DNA from: Spirabiliibacterium falconis
GTDB lineage: Bacteria; Pseudomonadota; Gammaproteobacteria; Enterobacterales; Pasteurellaceae
DNA: 64,000 bases
Direction of reading: 5' to 3'
Assembly (NCBI RefSeq): GCF_014885015.1
Contig: NZ_JABMIJ010000007.1
Coordinates: forward strand, 20,602 to 84,601
Positions 1-9,054 of this stretch are shown here, one piece after another (position 1 is the stretch's first letter; each line of letters opens with the position of its first letter). The notes under the pieces were generated by a model. It ran no database searches. It was given only the letters and a program-made list of their open reading frames with translations, and had not been told where the DNA came from. Both the position numbers and the translations under genes were made by a program.

Positions 1-790
1 GTGAAGTCGGCATGGGCTGATTTAAAAGACGCTTTTGCAACAATTTAGCCGCTTGATAGCCCATTTTTTTCGTGCCTTGTACAACAGAGCTCAGCGAAAT
101 ACGTGAAAAATACTGAATAAGTTCTTCATTATCAATCCCAATAATACACAGCTCTTCAGGCACTGAAATTTTGAGATGCTCGCATGTTTGTAGTAAATGA
201 CGTGCTCGTGCATCAGTAACCGCAATAATGCCTGTATGTTTGGGCAGTGATAAAATCCATTGATTAAGCTCTTGCTGAGAATTTTCCCATTTATCGTGTT
301 TGGTTTCGTGCCCTAAGTAAATATGCGGTGTAAATTGATGTTCTGTCATTAATTGCTCAAACGCGCGATGCCGTTCTGTAGACCAGTGTTTATGATGAAC
401 ACTCGGCGAGCCGTAAAACGCAAAGTGGCACAGCCCCTTATCTCGCAAATGGGTAAATGCCATTTCCACTAAAGCAAAATTATCCGTTGCAACATAGGGA
501 ATATGCTGTGGGTAATCATCAGCATTATGATAAGAGCCACCGACAGCCACAAGTGGAATGTTGGTATGCGTCAATTTTTCGACCAAATCGGGGTCATCAA
601 AATCGGCAATAATACCATCAATACTATTGAGGTCTAAGCTACAGTTATGATGGAGAAAATCATCTTTTAAAAAGACATCCCATGAACATTGCGAGGCTTG
701 GATATATTCGCCAATACCTTCCATAACTTCTCGGTCATAGATTTTATTTGCATTAAATAACAATGCAATACGATAAAAACGCGCCGTCAT
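1..790 (-). CDS. xylR: XylR, xylose operon activator (partial, C-terminus beyond window edge)
   Basis: The reading frame starts at an ATG (788-790) and stays open to base 1, giving about 263 residues of the sugar-sensing half. It begins MTARFYRIALLFNANKIYDR and contains the LacI/PBP-like effector fold with VAVGGSY and the segment VVQGTKKMGYQAAKLLQKR, very close to E. coli XylR. The AraC-type helix-turn-helix half would lie left of base 1 and is not visible. Family knowledge: XylR binds D-xylose and activates xylAB and xylFGH. It follows xylH on the same strand, as in E. coli. The truncation is only the window boundary, not decay. Confidence 0.93.
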   Translation of the reverse strand, partial: MTARFYRIALLFNANKIYDREVMEGIGEYIQASQCSWDVFLKDDFLHHNCSLDLNSIDGIIADFDDPDLVEKLTHTNIPLVAVGGSYHNADDYPQHIPYVATDNFALVEMAFTHLRDKGLCHFAFYGSPSVHHKHWSTERHRAFEQLMTEHQFTPHIYLGHETKHDKWENSQQELNQWILSLPKHTGIIAVTDARARHLLQTCEHLKISVPEELCIIGIDNEELIQYFSRISLSSVVQGTKKMGYQAAKLLQKRLLNQPMPTS

Positions 791-877
791 TTTCACCTCA
801 AAAGTAAGTGGGAGATAAATTACTATAAAATAATTTTTTGCTTTTTTCAAAAGGGAAAATACAGCGTGCAACACCGC

Positions 878-914
878 ATAAAAGTGCGGTCGACATCGTT
901 CAACCGCACTTTAT
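878..914. terminator. Inverted USS pair between xylH and xylR
   Basis: AAAGTGCGGT (881-890) pairs with ACCGCACTTT (903-912) across a 12-base loop. It lies just after the xylH stop on the minus strand, so it may end or attenuate xylFGH transcription before xylR. Each arm is also an uptake signal core. Confidence 0.6.
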
Positions 915-924
915 CTATTTGAGT

Positions 925-2052
925 TTAGGCTTTTTTCTTACTGATAGAATCAACCCACACAGCAAGGAGCAAAATGCCGCCTTTAACGATATATTGCCAG
1001 AAGGTTGGCACATCAAGCATACTCATGCCATTATCAAGCGAGGCAATGATCAATGCCCCGATGATCACACCCCATACGCTACCAACACCGCCAGCAAGGC
1101 TTGCACCACCGATAACGCAGGCTGCAATCGCATCAAGCTCCGCATTTTGCCCAGCAGATGGAGAACCTGCACCGAGACGTGCGCTCAAAATTAAGCCCGC
1201 AATAGCCACCATCACACCGTTAATTGCGAATATCGCCAACTTGATTTTTTCTACTTTAATCCCAGAAAGACGTGCGGCATCAATATTCCCACCAATCGCA
1301 TAAATATAACGCCCAAATGCGGTTTTGCGAGAGATAAAATAACCAAGTACCGCTAATATTGCCAGCAACAATACCGGAATAGGAATGCCCCGATAGTCAT
1401 TTAAAAGATAAATGGCACCGAGTAACACAATGGCAAAAACCGCACTTTTACCCATAAATGCCCCCGCACTTGCATTAGGTAACGCCAATTTTTGCCGTGC
1501 CATGCGTTGTTTTTGCCCCCAAACAACAAAAGCTGCAACCGCAATAGCCCCAAGAATAAAGCCAAGCTCTGAGCCTAAATAGCCTTGTCCAATTTGCGTC
1601 ATGGTGCTGGACGTTGGCGATACGGTTGTCCCGTTGGTCATACCGATTAGGATGCCTCGAAACGCCAAAAGTCCCGCCAAGGTTACAATAAACGAAGGTA
1701 CTCGCTGATATGCCACCCACCAGCCGTTCCACACACCAAACAAAAAACCCAGTGCGAGCGTAGCGATGATGGTTGCTGGCAACGGCCACCCCCACCACAC
1801 ATTTGTGATCGCAGCAAAGCCACCTAAAAGCCCCATTAACGAGCCAACGGAGAGATCAATTTCGGCACTGATTATCACAAATAGCATCCCGATCGCTAAG
1901 ATGCCTGTAATTGATGTTTGACGCAGTAAATTAGAAATATTGCGCGCACTTAAATAAGCACCATCAGTTGCAGCGGAAAAGAATAACATAATCACCACAA
2001 TGGCGATCAACATAATATAAACTTGCAAATTAATCGCTTTGAGCTTTTTCAT
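925..2052 (-). CDS. xylH: XylH, D-xylose ABC transporter permease
   Basis: A 375-residue hydrophobic protein with about ten predicted membrane segments, of the BPD_transp_2 (RbsC/XylH) permease family. It starts [18 protein letters not shown] and carries the family segments [15 protein letters not shown] and [19 protein letters not shown]. It would form the inner-membrane channel through which xylose delivered by XylF passes, driven by XylG. It follows xylG by 3 bases, so the two are probably translationally coupled. It is slightly shorter than the E. coli protein (393 residues). Confidence 0.95.
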   Translation of the reverse strand: MKKLKAINLQVYIMLIAIVVIMLFFSAATDGAYLSARNISNLLRQTSITGILAIGMLFVIISAEIDLSVGSLMGLLGGFAAITNVWWGWPLPATIIATLALGFLFGVWNGWWVAYQRVPSFIVTLAGLLAFRGILIGMTNGTTVSPTSSTMTQIGQGYLGSELGFILGAIAVAAFVVWGQKQRMARQKLALPNASAGAFMGKSAVFAIVLLGAIYLLNDYRGIPIPVLLLAILAVLGYFISRKTAFGRYIYAIGGNIDAARLSGIKVEKIKLAIFAINGVMVAIAGLILSARLGAGSPSAGQNAELDAIAACVIGGASLAGGVGSVWGVIIGALIIASLDNGMSMLDVPTFWQYIVKGGILLLAVWVDSISKKKA

Positions 2053-2055
2053 GTT

Positions 2056-3567
2056 CTACTCCTTAAGTGCGGTTTCCATCACCTGCTCTTGGGTGAGGTT
2101 ATTATTGATTAAATCCCCTTTAATTTTGCCTTGATGCATGACCAAAATCCGATCACTGATGCCAAGTACTTCGGGCAATTCACTTGAAATAACAATAATG
2201 GCAACACCTTGTTTGGCAAGGTGATTAATCAATTTATAAATTTCATATTTCGCCCCTACATCAATGCCACGAGTGGGTTCATCTAAAATGAGAATACGCG
2301 GATTAAGCAACAGGGCTTTCGCCAAGATAGCTTTTTGTTGATTACCACCAGACAATCGCCCAATGGCTAAATCAGGCGAAGAAGTCTTCACTTTTAATTC
2401 GGCAATTGAGCGATTAATCACCACCTCTTCTTCGCTGTCATTAATCACGCCATAGCGACAAAAGTGCGGTAGCGCAGAGAGGGTAATGTTTTTATTCACG
2501 CCCATTATTGGAATGATACCGTGCCGTTTACGATCCTCTGGCACCATAAAAATCGTGTTACGAATTGCTGCTGCGCAATCTTTGTGGTGGACTTTTTGCC
2601 CATGCAAATAAAAATCACCACTATATTTGCCCAAATAAGCCCCAAATAGGCACTGCACCACTTCTGTCCGCCCCGAACCGACCAACCCTGCAATACCTAA
2701 AATTTCGCCTTTATGCAGTGAGAACGAAGCACTATCAACGCGCTTAATATGCGTATTAATGGGATGCCACGCATTGAGATTTTCCACGCGCAGAATTTCT
2801 TCACCTATGGCGTGTGCCTCATGCGGGTAAAGTGAGGTGATTTCTCGCCCAACCATCATAGTAATAATGCCATCTTCACTCATCTCACTTGCTGCACGCG
2901 TGCCGATATGTTGCCCATCACGAATCACACAGATCTGATCGGAAATGGCTTTAACTTCATTGAGTTTGTGAGAAATATAAATACATGCGATATTGTGATC
3001 TCGCAGATTTTTGATTAAATCCAATAAAACAGCCGTTTCTTTCTCCGTGAGCGAGGCCGTCGGTTCATCCAAAATTAATAAACGTACATTTTTATTGAGT
3101 GCTTTAGCAATTTCAACTAATTGTTGCTGCCCCAAGCCGAGCTCCCCAACAATCGTGTAAGGGTCTAGCTCTAACTGCACTTTGGCTAGCATTTTTTTAC
3201 AACGAAGATACATCTCGTTTTCATCGGTAACGCCGTATTGTGTAATTTCATTACCTAAAAAAATATTATCCATGATGGATAAGGTTTTAACCAAGGCTAA
3301 CTCTTGGTGAATAATGGCAATGCCTTTGGTTTCAGTATCCTTGATGGTTTTAGATTTTAATTGCTCACCGGCAAAATAAATCTCACCTTCGTAGTCGCCA
3401 TACGGGTAAATACCACACAATACTTTCATTAAGGTGGATTTGCCCGAACCATTTTCACCACAAAGGGATAAAACATCGCCTGCGGCTAAGGAAATGGAAA
3501 CGTTATCTAACGCTTTTACATCACCAAAGCGTTTCGTAATATTTTTCATTTCAAGCAATGTATCCAT
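2056..3567 (-). CDS. xylG: XylG, D-xylose ABC transporter ATP-binding protein
   Basis: A 503-residue double ATPase of the sugar-import type (MglA/RbsA/XylG). The first Walker A is GENGSGKST (residues 37-45), the first signature region is [14 protein letters not shown], and the second half has LVGSGRTE and the signature [10 protein letters not shown] with a Walker B ending [10 protein letters not shown]. Sequence agreement with E. coli XylG is high along the whole length. I start it at the ATG at 3567, which has AGGAG five bases upstream. A longer frame from a GTG two codons earlier would put the ribosome site against the start codon. It provides the energy for xylose import in the xylFGH operon. 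Confidence 0.95.
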   Translation of the reverse strand: MDTLLEMKNITKRFGDVKALDNVSISLAAGDVLSLCGENGSGKSTLMKVLCGIYPYGDYEGEIYFAGEQLKSKTIKDTETKGIAIIHQELALVKTLSIMDNIFLGNEITQYGVTDENEMYLRCKKMLAKVQLELDPYTIVGELGLGQQQLVEIAKALNKNVRLLILDEPTASLTEKETAVLLDLIKNLRDHNIACIYISHKLNEVKAISDQICVIRDGQHIGTRAASEMSEDGIITMMVGREITSLYPHEAHAIGEEILRVENLNAWHPINTHIKRVDSASFSLHKGEILGIAGLVGSGRTEVVQCLFGAYLGKYSGDFYLHGQKVHHKDCAAAIRNTIFMVPEDRKRHGIIPIMGVNKNITLSALPHFCRYGVINDSEEEVVINRSIAELKVKTSSPDLAIGRLSGGNQQKAILAKALLLNPRILILDEPTRGIDVGAKYEIYKLINHLAKQGVAIIVISSELPEVLGISDRILVMHQGKIKGDLINNNLTQEQVMETALKE

Positions 3568-3606
3568 AAACACTCCTAAATTGACCGCACTTTGTATCAG
3601 CTGAAA

Positions 3607-3622
3607 GGGGGATTACTCCCCC
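3607..3622 (-). promoter_or_regulatory. GC-rich hairpin between xylF and xylG
   Basis: GGGGGA (3607-3612) and TCCCCC (3617-3622) form a six-pair stem with a four-base loop just after the xylF stop. No U-tract follows on the minus strand, so it looks more like a 3' mRNA-protecting hairpin or processing site than a full terminator. Confidence 0.6.
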
Positions 3623-3628
3623 TCATTG

Positions 3629-4627
3629 TTACTTATAAATGCTGTCTTTAGTGTGGAAACCATCTTTGACGATAGTGTCATCAATGTTGTCTTTTGTTAC
3701 CACAACAGGTTCAAGTAAGTATGCAGGGACTTCTTTAATACCATTGTTGAGTTCGGCATTGTGTTCAACAGGCTCATTTTTTGCTAATTTCACTGAGATT
3801 TCAGCTGCTTTATCAGCCAGTTTTGCAATAGGTTTATACACCGTCATTGTCTGCGTGCCATCAACAATACGTTTAATAGCAGCTAAATCAGCATCTTGCC
3901 CAGAAATGGCGACTTTGCCTGATAGCCCCTGTGCACTCAGTGCCTGAATGGCTCCGCCTGCGGTCGCATCATTAGATGCAACAACAGCATCGATTTTATT
4001 ATTATTCGCCGTCAATGCGTTTTCCATAATCTGAAGAGCTTTTTCTGGCAACCATGAATCCACCCATTGATCACCCACCACCTTCACATCACCTTTATCG
4101 ATGGCTGGTTGCAACACGGTCATTTGCCCTTTGCGGAAGAGCTTCGCGTTATTGTCCACAGGCGAGCCACCCATTAAGAAATAGTTGCCTTTTGGCTTCG
4201 CATTTAAAAGTGCGGTTGCTTGCATTTCACCGACTTTCTCATTGTCAAATGATACATAAAAATCCAAGTCTGCATTGTTGATCAAACGGTCGTACGCCAA
4301 TACTTTTATCCCTTCACGTTTTGCCTCTGCAATCACATTACCGAGCACATCACCGTTATGTGGAATGATCACTAAAACATCAACGCCACGGTTGATCATA
4401 TTTTCAATTTGTGAAATTTGTGCAGCATCATCACCATTTGCTGATTGCACAAAAACTTTTGCGCCAAGTTCTTCGGCTTTTTTACTAAAAATAGAACTGT
4501 CTTTTTGCCACCGCTCTAAGCGTAAATCGTCAATAGACATACCTATGGTTAATGTTTTTGCACCTGCAATACCACTGGCAAGTCCTAAAACTAGTGCTGC
4601 TGATAATAAAGATGTTTTAAATTTCAT
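3629..4627 (-). CDS. xylF: XylF, periplasmic D-xylose-binding protein
   Basis: A 332-residue precursor (E. coli XylF has 330). The N-terminus MKFKTSLLSAALVLGLASG is a typical Sec signal peptide, with likely cleavage after AGA at residue 23. The mature protein starts KTLTIGMSIDDLRLERWQKD and has the periplasmic sugar-binding fold, with QSANGDDAAQISQIENMI, FYVSFDNEKVGEMQA and AISGQDADLAAIKR matching XylF. It binds xylose in the periplasm and hands it to XylGH. It is first in xylFGH(R), and a CRP-like site lies 118 bases upstream of its start. Confidence 0.96.
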   Translation of the reverse strand: MKFKTSLLSAALVLGLASGIAGAKTLTIGMSIDDLRLERWQKDSSIFSKKAEELGAKVFVQSANGDDAAQISQIENMINRGVDVLVIIPHNGDVLGNVIAEAKREGIKVLAYDRLINNADLDFYVSFDNEKVGEMQATALLNAKPKGNYFLMGGSPVDNNAKLFRKGQMTVLQPAIDKGDVKVVGDQWVDSWLPEKALQIMENALTANNNKIDAVVASNDATAGGAIQALSAQGLSGKVAISGQDADLAAIKRIVDGTQTMTVYKPIAKLADKAAEISVKLAKNEPVEHNAELNNGIKEVPAYLLEPVVVTKDNIDDTIVKDGFHTKDSIYK

Positions 4628-4744
4628 ACAGAACCTCGCATTGTGATTAATTTACGTCAGTACAACATGACAAAGACACTATTTTCTATTTATCGATAAA
4701 AAACAATTCAGATATTTTATTTTAATATTACGTTTTATGTTTTT

Positions 4745-4760
4745 CGTGAAGAAACTCACA
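4745..4760 (-). promoter_or_regulatory. CRP-like site upstream of xylF
   Basis: CGTGA-N6-TCACA on the plus strand (TGTGA-N6-TCACG read towards xylF) matches the CRP consensus at 9 of 10 core positions. It lies 118 bases upstream of the xylF start codon, within an AT-rich promoter region (4628-4800). Catabolite control of xylF is established in E. coli; its action here is inferred. Confidence 0.6.
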
Positions 4761-4804
4761 TTATTTGAGGGTTATCATTTCTGTAAAAAATAAAAGTGCG
4801 GTGC

Positions 4805-4841
4805 AAAAAAGCCTTCTTATTTTTGAAATAAAAAGGCTTTT
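4805..4841 (-). terminator. Rho-independent terminator of the malY-nhaC unit
   Basis: AAAAGCCTT and AAGGCTTTT form the ends of an extended AT-rich stem centred near 4824, ending in a six-base T run when read on the minus strand. It sits 17 bases past the nhaC stop and separates nhaC from the xylF promoter. Confidence 0.75.
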
Positions 4842-4857
4842 ATATTAAAAAAGAAAA

Positions 4858-6297
4858 TTACGATTGTGCCAACATCTCTTTTTGCTGTTGTGCATTAATG
4901 CGGATAATACCAATGCCTGTTGCAGCCCAAAACATGGCAAAAAATACCGCAATCCAGCTCACAATCGCCCATGGCACATATTCTAGTGTCGGCACACCCA
5001 GTGTTCCCGCCATATACGCACCTGCTGCCGTCCACGGTAAGAGCGGTTCAAATAGCGAACCTGAATCTTCTACCGTACGCCCTAGCACTTTTGGATGCAC
5101 GCCACGCTCAATATAGGCTTGACGCAACATTTCAGCTGGCATCAAAATAGAAATCTGTCCATTACAGGTTACGGCAATCATTGTGATACCACATAAAATT
5201 GTGGTAAATACCAAGGAAAAGGTTGAACGCACAAGTTTGAGCATGCTTTGCAACAAGACATCAAGCGCATTACTAATTGAAATTGCTCCGACAAAAGACA
5301 AGGCACAGAAGCAGATGAGCAAGGTACTCATCATTGAATTCATTCCGCCACGGTTAAGCAAGCGACTAATATCAGATGTGATTTGTAGGCTCTCATTATG
5401 GATCATGGAGACATTAAAGCCATTTAACGCACTATCAATCACATCATGAACAGAAAATGGTTGAAATAAAAGCGCAAATGCAATCGCCACAACAGAAGAA
5501 AGCAACATAATTGGAATTGTTGGTTTTTTCGTGATTGAGCCCCATAAAATAATCGCTACAGGAATCAGCAAGAATACATTAAAATCATAAATTGTTTCTA
5601 AATTGCTGATCATTAATTGCACTTTTTCTGGTGTGGCAACATCAGCCACATCAATGCTTAAGCCATAGGCGATATATACAACAACCGCCACTAAATAAGA
5701 CGGCACCGTCGTCCACCAAAGGTTATAAATATGTTCATATAAGTTTACCCCAGTGGCGGCGGAGGCTAAGTTAGTGGTATCGGATAACGGCGATAATTTA
5801 TCACCAAAATACGCGCCTGAAATAATCGCACCAGCGGTGGCGGCTAAATTGGCGTCAAGCCCCACAGCAACGCCCATAAAGGCAACCCCAACAGTACCTG
5901 CACTGCCCCAAGAGGTTCCCGTACATACCGACACCACCGAGGTCAGTAAAAGTGCGGTAATATAGAGGTATTTCGGATCAATAACTTTTAATCCGTAGTA
6001 GATCATCATGGGAATGGTACCACTGGCAATCCATGTTCCAATTAACAATCCCACACTAATCAAAATCAATAATGCGGGCATTGTTTTTGCAATTTTTTGT
6101 GCAATGGATTTTAAGACTTCGTCATAAGTATAGCCAACCCGAATAGCCAGTGCACCTGCCAGCACAGTTGATACAATTAAGATGGGTTCTGGTGGTAAAT
6201 CAAAAAACGCATAGCCCAATCCGATTAAAATCAGCATGGATAATATCGGTGTCAACGCTTCTAATAACGTTGGCATCCGTGGTGTGTTGCTTGTCAT
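4858..6297 (-). CDS. nhaC: NhaC-family Na+/H+ antiporter
   Basis: A 479-residue polytopic membrane protein. It has the NhaC family segments GTSWGSAGTVG (residues 127-137), SPLSDTTNLA (169-178) and, near the C-terminus, PLLPWTAAGAYMAGTLGVPT. The family exchanges Na+ for H+ across the inner membrane; some members exchange organic substrates such as malate for lactate. It is 10 bases downstream of the MalY/PatB-type gene in one transcription unit, and the pair lies between xylF and xylA. The true substrate cannot be read from the sequence. Confidence 0.88.
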   Translation of the reverse strand: MTSNTPRMPTLLEALTPILSMLILIGLGYAFFDLPPEPILIVSTVLAGALAIRVGYTYDEVLKSIAQKIAKTMPALLILISVGLLIGTWIASGTIPMMIYYGLKVIDPKYLYITALLLTSVVSVCTGTSWGSAGTVGVAFMGVAVGLDANLAATAGAIISGAYFGDKLSPLSDTTNLASAATGVNLYEHIYNLWWTTVPSYLVAVVVYIAYGLSIDVADVATPEKVQLMISNLETIYDFNVFLLIPVAIILWGSITKKPTIPIMLLSSVVAIAFALLFQPFSVHDVIDSALNGFNVSMIHNESLQITSDISRLLNRGGMNSMMSTLLICFCALSFVGAISISNALDVLLQSMLKLVRSTFSLVFTTILCGITMIAVTCNGQISILMPAEMLRQAYIERGVHPKVLGRTVEDSGSLFEPLLPWTAAGAYMAGTLGVPTLEYVPWAIVSWIAVFFAMFWAATGIGIIRINAQQQKEMLAQS

Positions 6298-6307
6298 TTT
6301 AGCTCCT

Positions 6308-7468
6308 TTAGCGCAATAATGCCGCCTTCATTTGATCTAATACTCTGACCAATTCAGCCCGTGGTAGGGCTAAATTCATCCTAAAAAAGTTGTTGCAATC
6401 TCGTCCAAAATCGTCTCCCCACGAAAACTCAACGCATGCTTTTTCACGCATCAACGTTTTAAACTCATCCGCAGACAAGCCGGTAGCAGAAAAGTCCACC
6501 CAGCAAAGATAAGTGCCATCGCCTTGACTGATTCGCAAGGTTGGCAGATGCTGTTGGAAATAGGTGCGAACTAATGTGCGGTTTTGGTCAATGTAATCCA
6601 CCAAATCATCAACCCATTCATCGCAATATTGATAGGCTTGATAGAGTGCTTGAACACTAAAATAGCTCGGATTATGAAAACCTAATTGTTGTAAAATCGC
6701 GGCTAACCGCACTTTAATGGTTTCGTTTTCGATCACCACATTGGCAATTTCCAGCCCTGCTAAATTAAACGTTTTAGCAGGACTTGTGCAAATCATCGAA
6801 TGCTGCGCTGCAAACGCACTCAGCCGTGCATACACGATATGCTTGCGATGAAAACAAAAGTCTGCGTGAACCTCATCACTGATTACAAACACACCATATT
6901 TTTCGGCTAAGCGGGCGATACATTGCAACTGTTCAAGTGACCAGACCAATCCCGTTGGATTATGGGGAGAGATTAAAATAAACGTTTTAATTTGTGCAAA
7001 ACACCGCTCTAGTGCCTGTTCATCAAGATGGTAGCGTTGATTAGCATAGGTTAATGGGCATTCAATAAGTGGGCGTTGATTTAATTTTACGGTATTGAGA
7101 ATTGGCGAGTAAGACGGTGTGAAAATCCCAACAGCATCATTGGGTTCAGTCAAAAAACGCAAATATAATGACACCGCTTGAATAATGCGAGGACAGAATA
7201 GAATGCTCTCTGACCGCACTTTGTAATCATAACGCCGTGCTAACCAGTTTGCGACCACTGTGTAATATGCCGCCCCTAACTCAGTGTAACCATAAATGCC
7301 ATTATTTGCCTGCTCAATTGCCGTAATTACCGCACGAGGTGCAGCAAAATCCATATCAGCAACCGATAGTGGCGTAATATTTTCACCCAAGCGTTCAATG
7401 GCACCATCCCATTTTGCACTGAAGGTATTTTTACGCGAAATAAGGGTATCAAAGTGCGGTTTTGACAT
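6308..7468 (-). CDS. MalY/PatB-family PLP-dependent C-S lyase (putative cystathionine beta-lyase)
   Basis: A 386-residue fold-type I aminotransferase-like enzyme. Visible PLP-site elements are ADMDFAAP (37-44), SPHNPTG (167-173), SDEVHADF (197-204) and the cofactor lysine in TSPAKTFNLAG (Lys232). The ADMDF and EVHAD forms are typical of the MalY/PatB branch, which cleaves cystathionine or cysteine conjugates to pyruvate, ammonia and a thiol. Some members also act as regulators (E. coli MalY on MalT). It shares a divergent control region with xylA and leads a two-gene unit with nhaC. A role in xylose use is not evident. Confidence 0.82.
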   Translation of the reverse strand: MSKPHFDTLISRKNTFSAKWDGAIERLGENITPLSVADMDFAAPRAVITAIEQANNGIYGYTELGAAYYTVVANWLARRYDYKVRSESILFCPRIIQAVSLYLRFLTEPNDAVGIFTPSYSPILNTVKLNQRPLIECPLTYANQRYHLDEQALERCFAQIKTFILISPHNPTGLVWSLEQLQCIARLAEKYGVFVISDEVHADFCFHRKHIVYARLSAFAAQHSMICTSPAKTFNLAGLEIANVVIENETIKVRLAAILQQLGFHNPSYFSVQALYQAYQYCDEWVDDLVDYIDQNRTLVRTYFQQHLPTLRISQGDGTYLCWVDFSATGLSADEFKTLMREKACVEFSWGDDFGRDCNNFFRMNLALPRAELVRVLDQMKAALLR

Positions 7469-7562
7469 AATTATGTCCTCAAAAATAATAATGAATATTC
7501 AAGAATTCTGTTTTATTCGTCAAGTTATAAAATTTTACAATCCCATTATGATATTTATTTTT

Positions 7563-7578
7563 TGTGATCGTCCTCATA
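7563..7578 (+). promoter_or_regulatory. CRP-like site in the xylA / malY-like divergent region
   Basis: TGTGA-N6-TCATA matches the CRP core at 9 of 10 positions. It lies 108 bases upstream of the xylA ATG within an AT-rich gap (7469-7686), a usual place for class I control together with XylR. No XylR operator could be assigned by eye. Confidence 0.6.
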
Positions 7579-7686
7579 AAAAACAATAATCGAAATACAA
7601 AAATAAAATAACATAATTGAGCATTGTTATTTTTAATTTTATCTTAATACAAGATTTTATTTTCTAACGAATAAGAGGAAAAATAT

Positions 7687-9006
7687 ATGTCTGAATTTTT
7701 TGATAAAATTGATCGTGTCAAATATGAAGGTGTTAATAGTACAAACCCTTTTGCTTATCGCTATTATGATGCGAATAAAGTTGTATTAGGTAAAACAATG
7801 GCTGAGCATTTGCGTATGGCGGTGTGTTATTGGCATACATTCTGCTGGAACGGGACAGATATGTTTGGCGCAGGTTCACTACAACGCCCGTGGCAACAAG
7901 AGCCAACCGCACTTGAGGCTGCAAAACAAAAAGCCGACATTGCGTTTGAATTTATTTCAAAATTAGGGCTGCCATTTTATTGTTTCCATGATGTGGATAT
8001 TGCACCTGAAGGCAATTCATTTAAAGAATATGTGCATAATTTCAATACTATTGTGGATATTTTAGGCGAAAAACAAGCACAAACGGGAATTAAATTATTA
8101 TGGGGTACAGCAAACTGTTTTAGCAACCCGCGTTATATGTCTGGTGCGGCAAGTAATCCAAATCCAGACGTGTTTGCTTGTGCTGCAACCCAAGTGGTGC
8201 ACGCCATGGGCGCAACCAAAAAACTCGGCGGCGCAAACTATGTGCTATGGGGTGGCCGAGAAGGCTATGAAACATTGCTCAATACCGATTTAAAACGTGA
8301 ACGCGAACAACTGGGGCGTTTTATGCAATTGGTCGTGGAACATAAATATAAAATTGGCTTTGATGGTACACTATTAATTGAGCCAAAACCGCAAGAACCA
8401 ACAAAACACCAATACGATTATGATGTCGCAACAGTGTACGGTTTCTTAAAACAATTCGGGCTCGAAAACGAAATTAAAGTCAATATCGAAGCCAACCACG
8501 CCACGCTTGCAGGACATACTTTCCAACATGAAATCGCCACAGCAACCGCACTTGGCATTTTTGGATCAATTGATGCTAATCGCGGCGATGCCCAATCAGG
8601 CTGGGATACCGATCAATTCCCAAATAGTGTCGAAGAAAATGCACTGGCCATGTATGAAATCTTAAAAGCCGGTGGTTTTACCACGGGTGGCTTTAACTTT
8701 GATGCCAAAATCCGTCGTCAAAGCACATGCCGTTATGATCTTTTCCATGCACATATTGGCGGTATTGATGTCCTCGCCCATGCACTACTCGTTGCCGCTA
8801 AAATGATCGAAGATGATCAATTACAAGCACTAAAAGATGAACGTTATGCAGGTTGGAACGGGGAACTCGGGCAAGCCATTTTAAAAGGTGAGCGAAGCTT
8901 ACAAGATTTAGCCACCATGGTGGAGCAACAAAATATCAATCCACAGCCTGTATCGGGTCGACAAGAACGCTTAGAAAATATTGTCAATCACTACATTTAC
9001 AAATAA
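7687..9006 (+). CDS. xylA: XylA, xylose isomerase
   Basis: A 439-residue class II xylose isomerase (E. coli 440). It interconverts D-xylose and D-xylulose in the cytoplasm using two divalent metals. Metal and substrate-site segments are clear: [16 protein letters not shown] [55 protein letters not shown] and GSIDANRGD. The start has AAGAGGAAAA just upstream. It opens the xylAB arm of the locus; a hairpin separates it from xylB. Confidence 0.97.
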   Translation: MSEFFDKIDRVKYEGVNSTNPFAYRYYDANKVVLGKTMAEHLRMAVCYWHTFCWNGTDMFGAGSLQRPWQQEPTALEAAKQKADIAFEFISKLGLPFYCFHDVDIAPEGNSFKEYVHNFNTIVDILGEKQAQTGIKLLWGTANCFSNPRYMSGAASNPNPDVFACAATQVVHAMGATKKLGGANYVLWGGREGYETLLNTDLKREREQLGRFMQLVVEHKYKIGFDGTLLIEPKPQEPTKHQYDYDVATVYGFLKQFGLENEIKVNIEANHATLAGHTFQHEIATATALGIFGSIDANRGDAQSGWDTDQFPNSVEENALAMYEILKAGGFTTGGFNFDAKIRRQSTCRYDLFHAHIGGIDVLAHALLVAAKMIEDDQLQALKDERYAGWNGELGQAILKGERSLQDLATMVEQQNINPQPVSGRQERLENIVNHYIYK

Positions 9007-9011
9007 CACCA

Positions 9012-9035
9012 AAAGGGCGATGACTCGCCCTTTTT
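9012..9035 (+). terminator. Terminator-like hairpin between xylA and xylB
   Basis: AAAGGGCGA (9012-9020) pairs perfectly with TCGCCCTTT (9025-9033) over a TGAC loop and is followed by further T residues. It looks like an intrinsic terminator inside the operon, 12 bases before the xylB ribosome site, and would lower xylB expression relative to xylA. Confidence 0.75.
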
Positions 9036-9054
9036 CTTGCAATGCGGAGGAATT

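Noticed and set aside
838..1303. Plus-strand frames over the xylH 3' end
   Set aside because: They overlap the well-supported xylH gene and carry no domain; they are shadows.
9037..9054. Upstream start for xylB giving six extra residues
   Set aside because: The GGAGG site falls inside that extension and spaces properly only with the ATG at 9055, where the family also begins.
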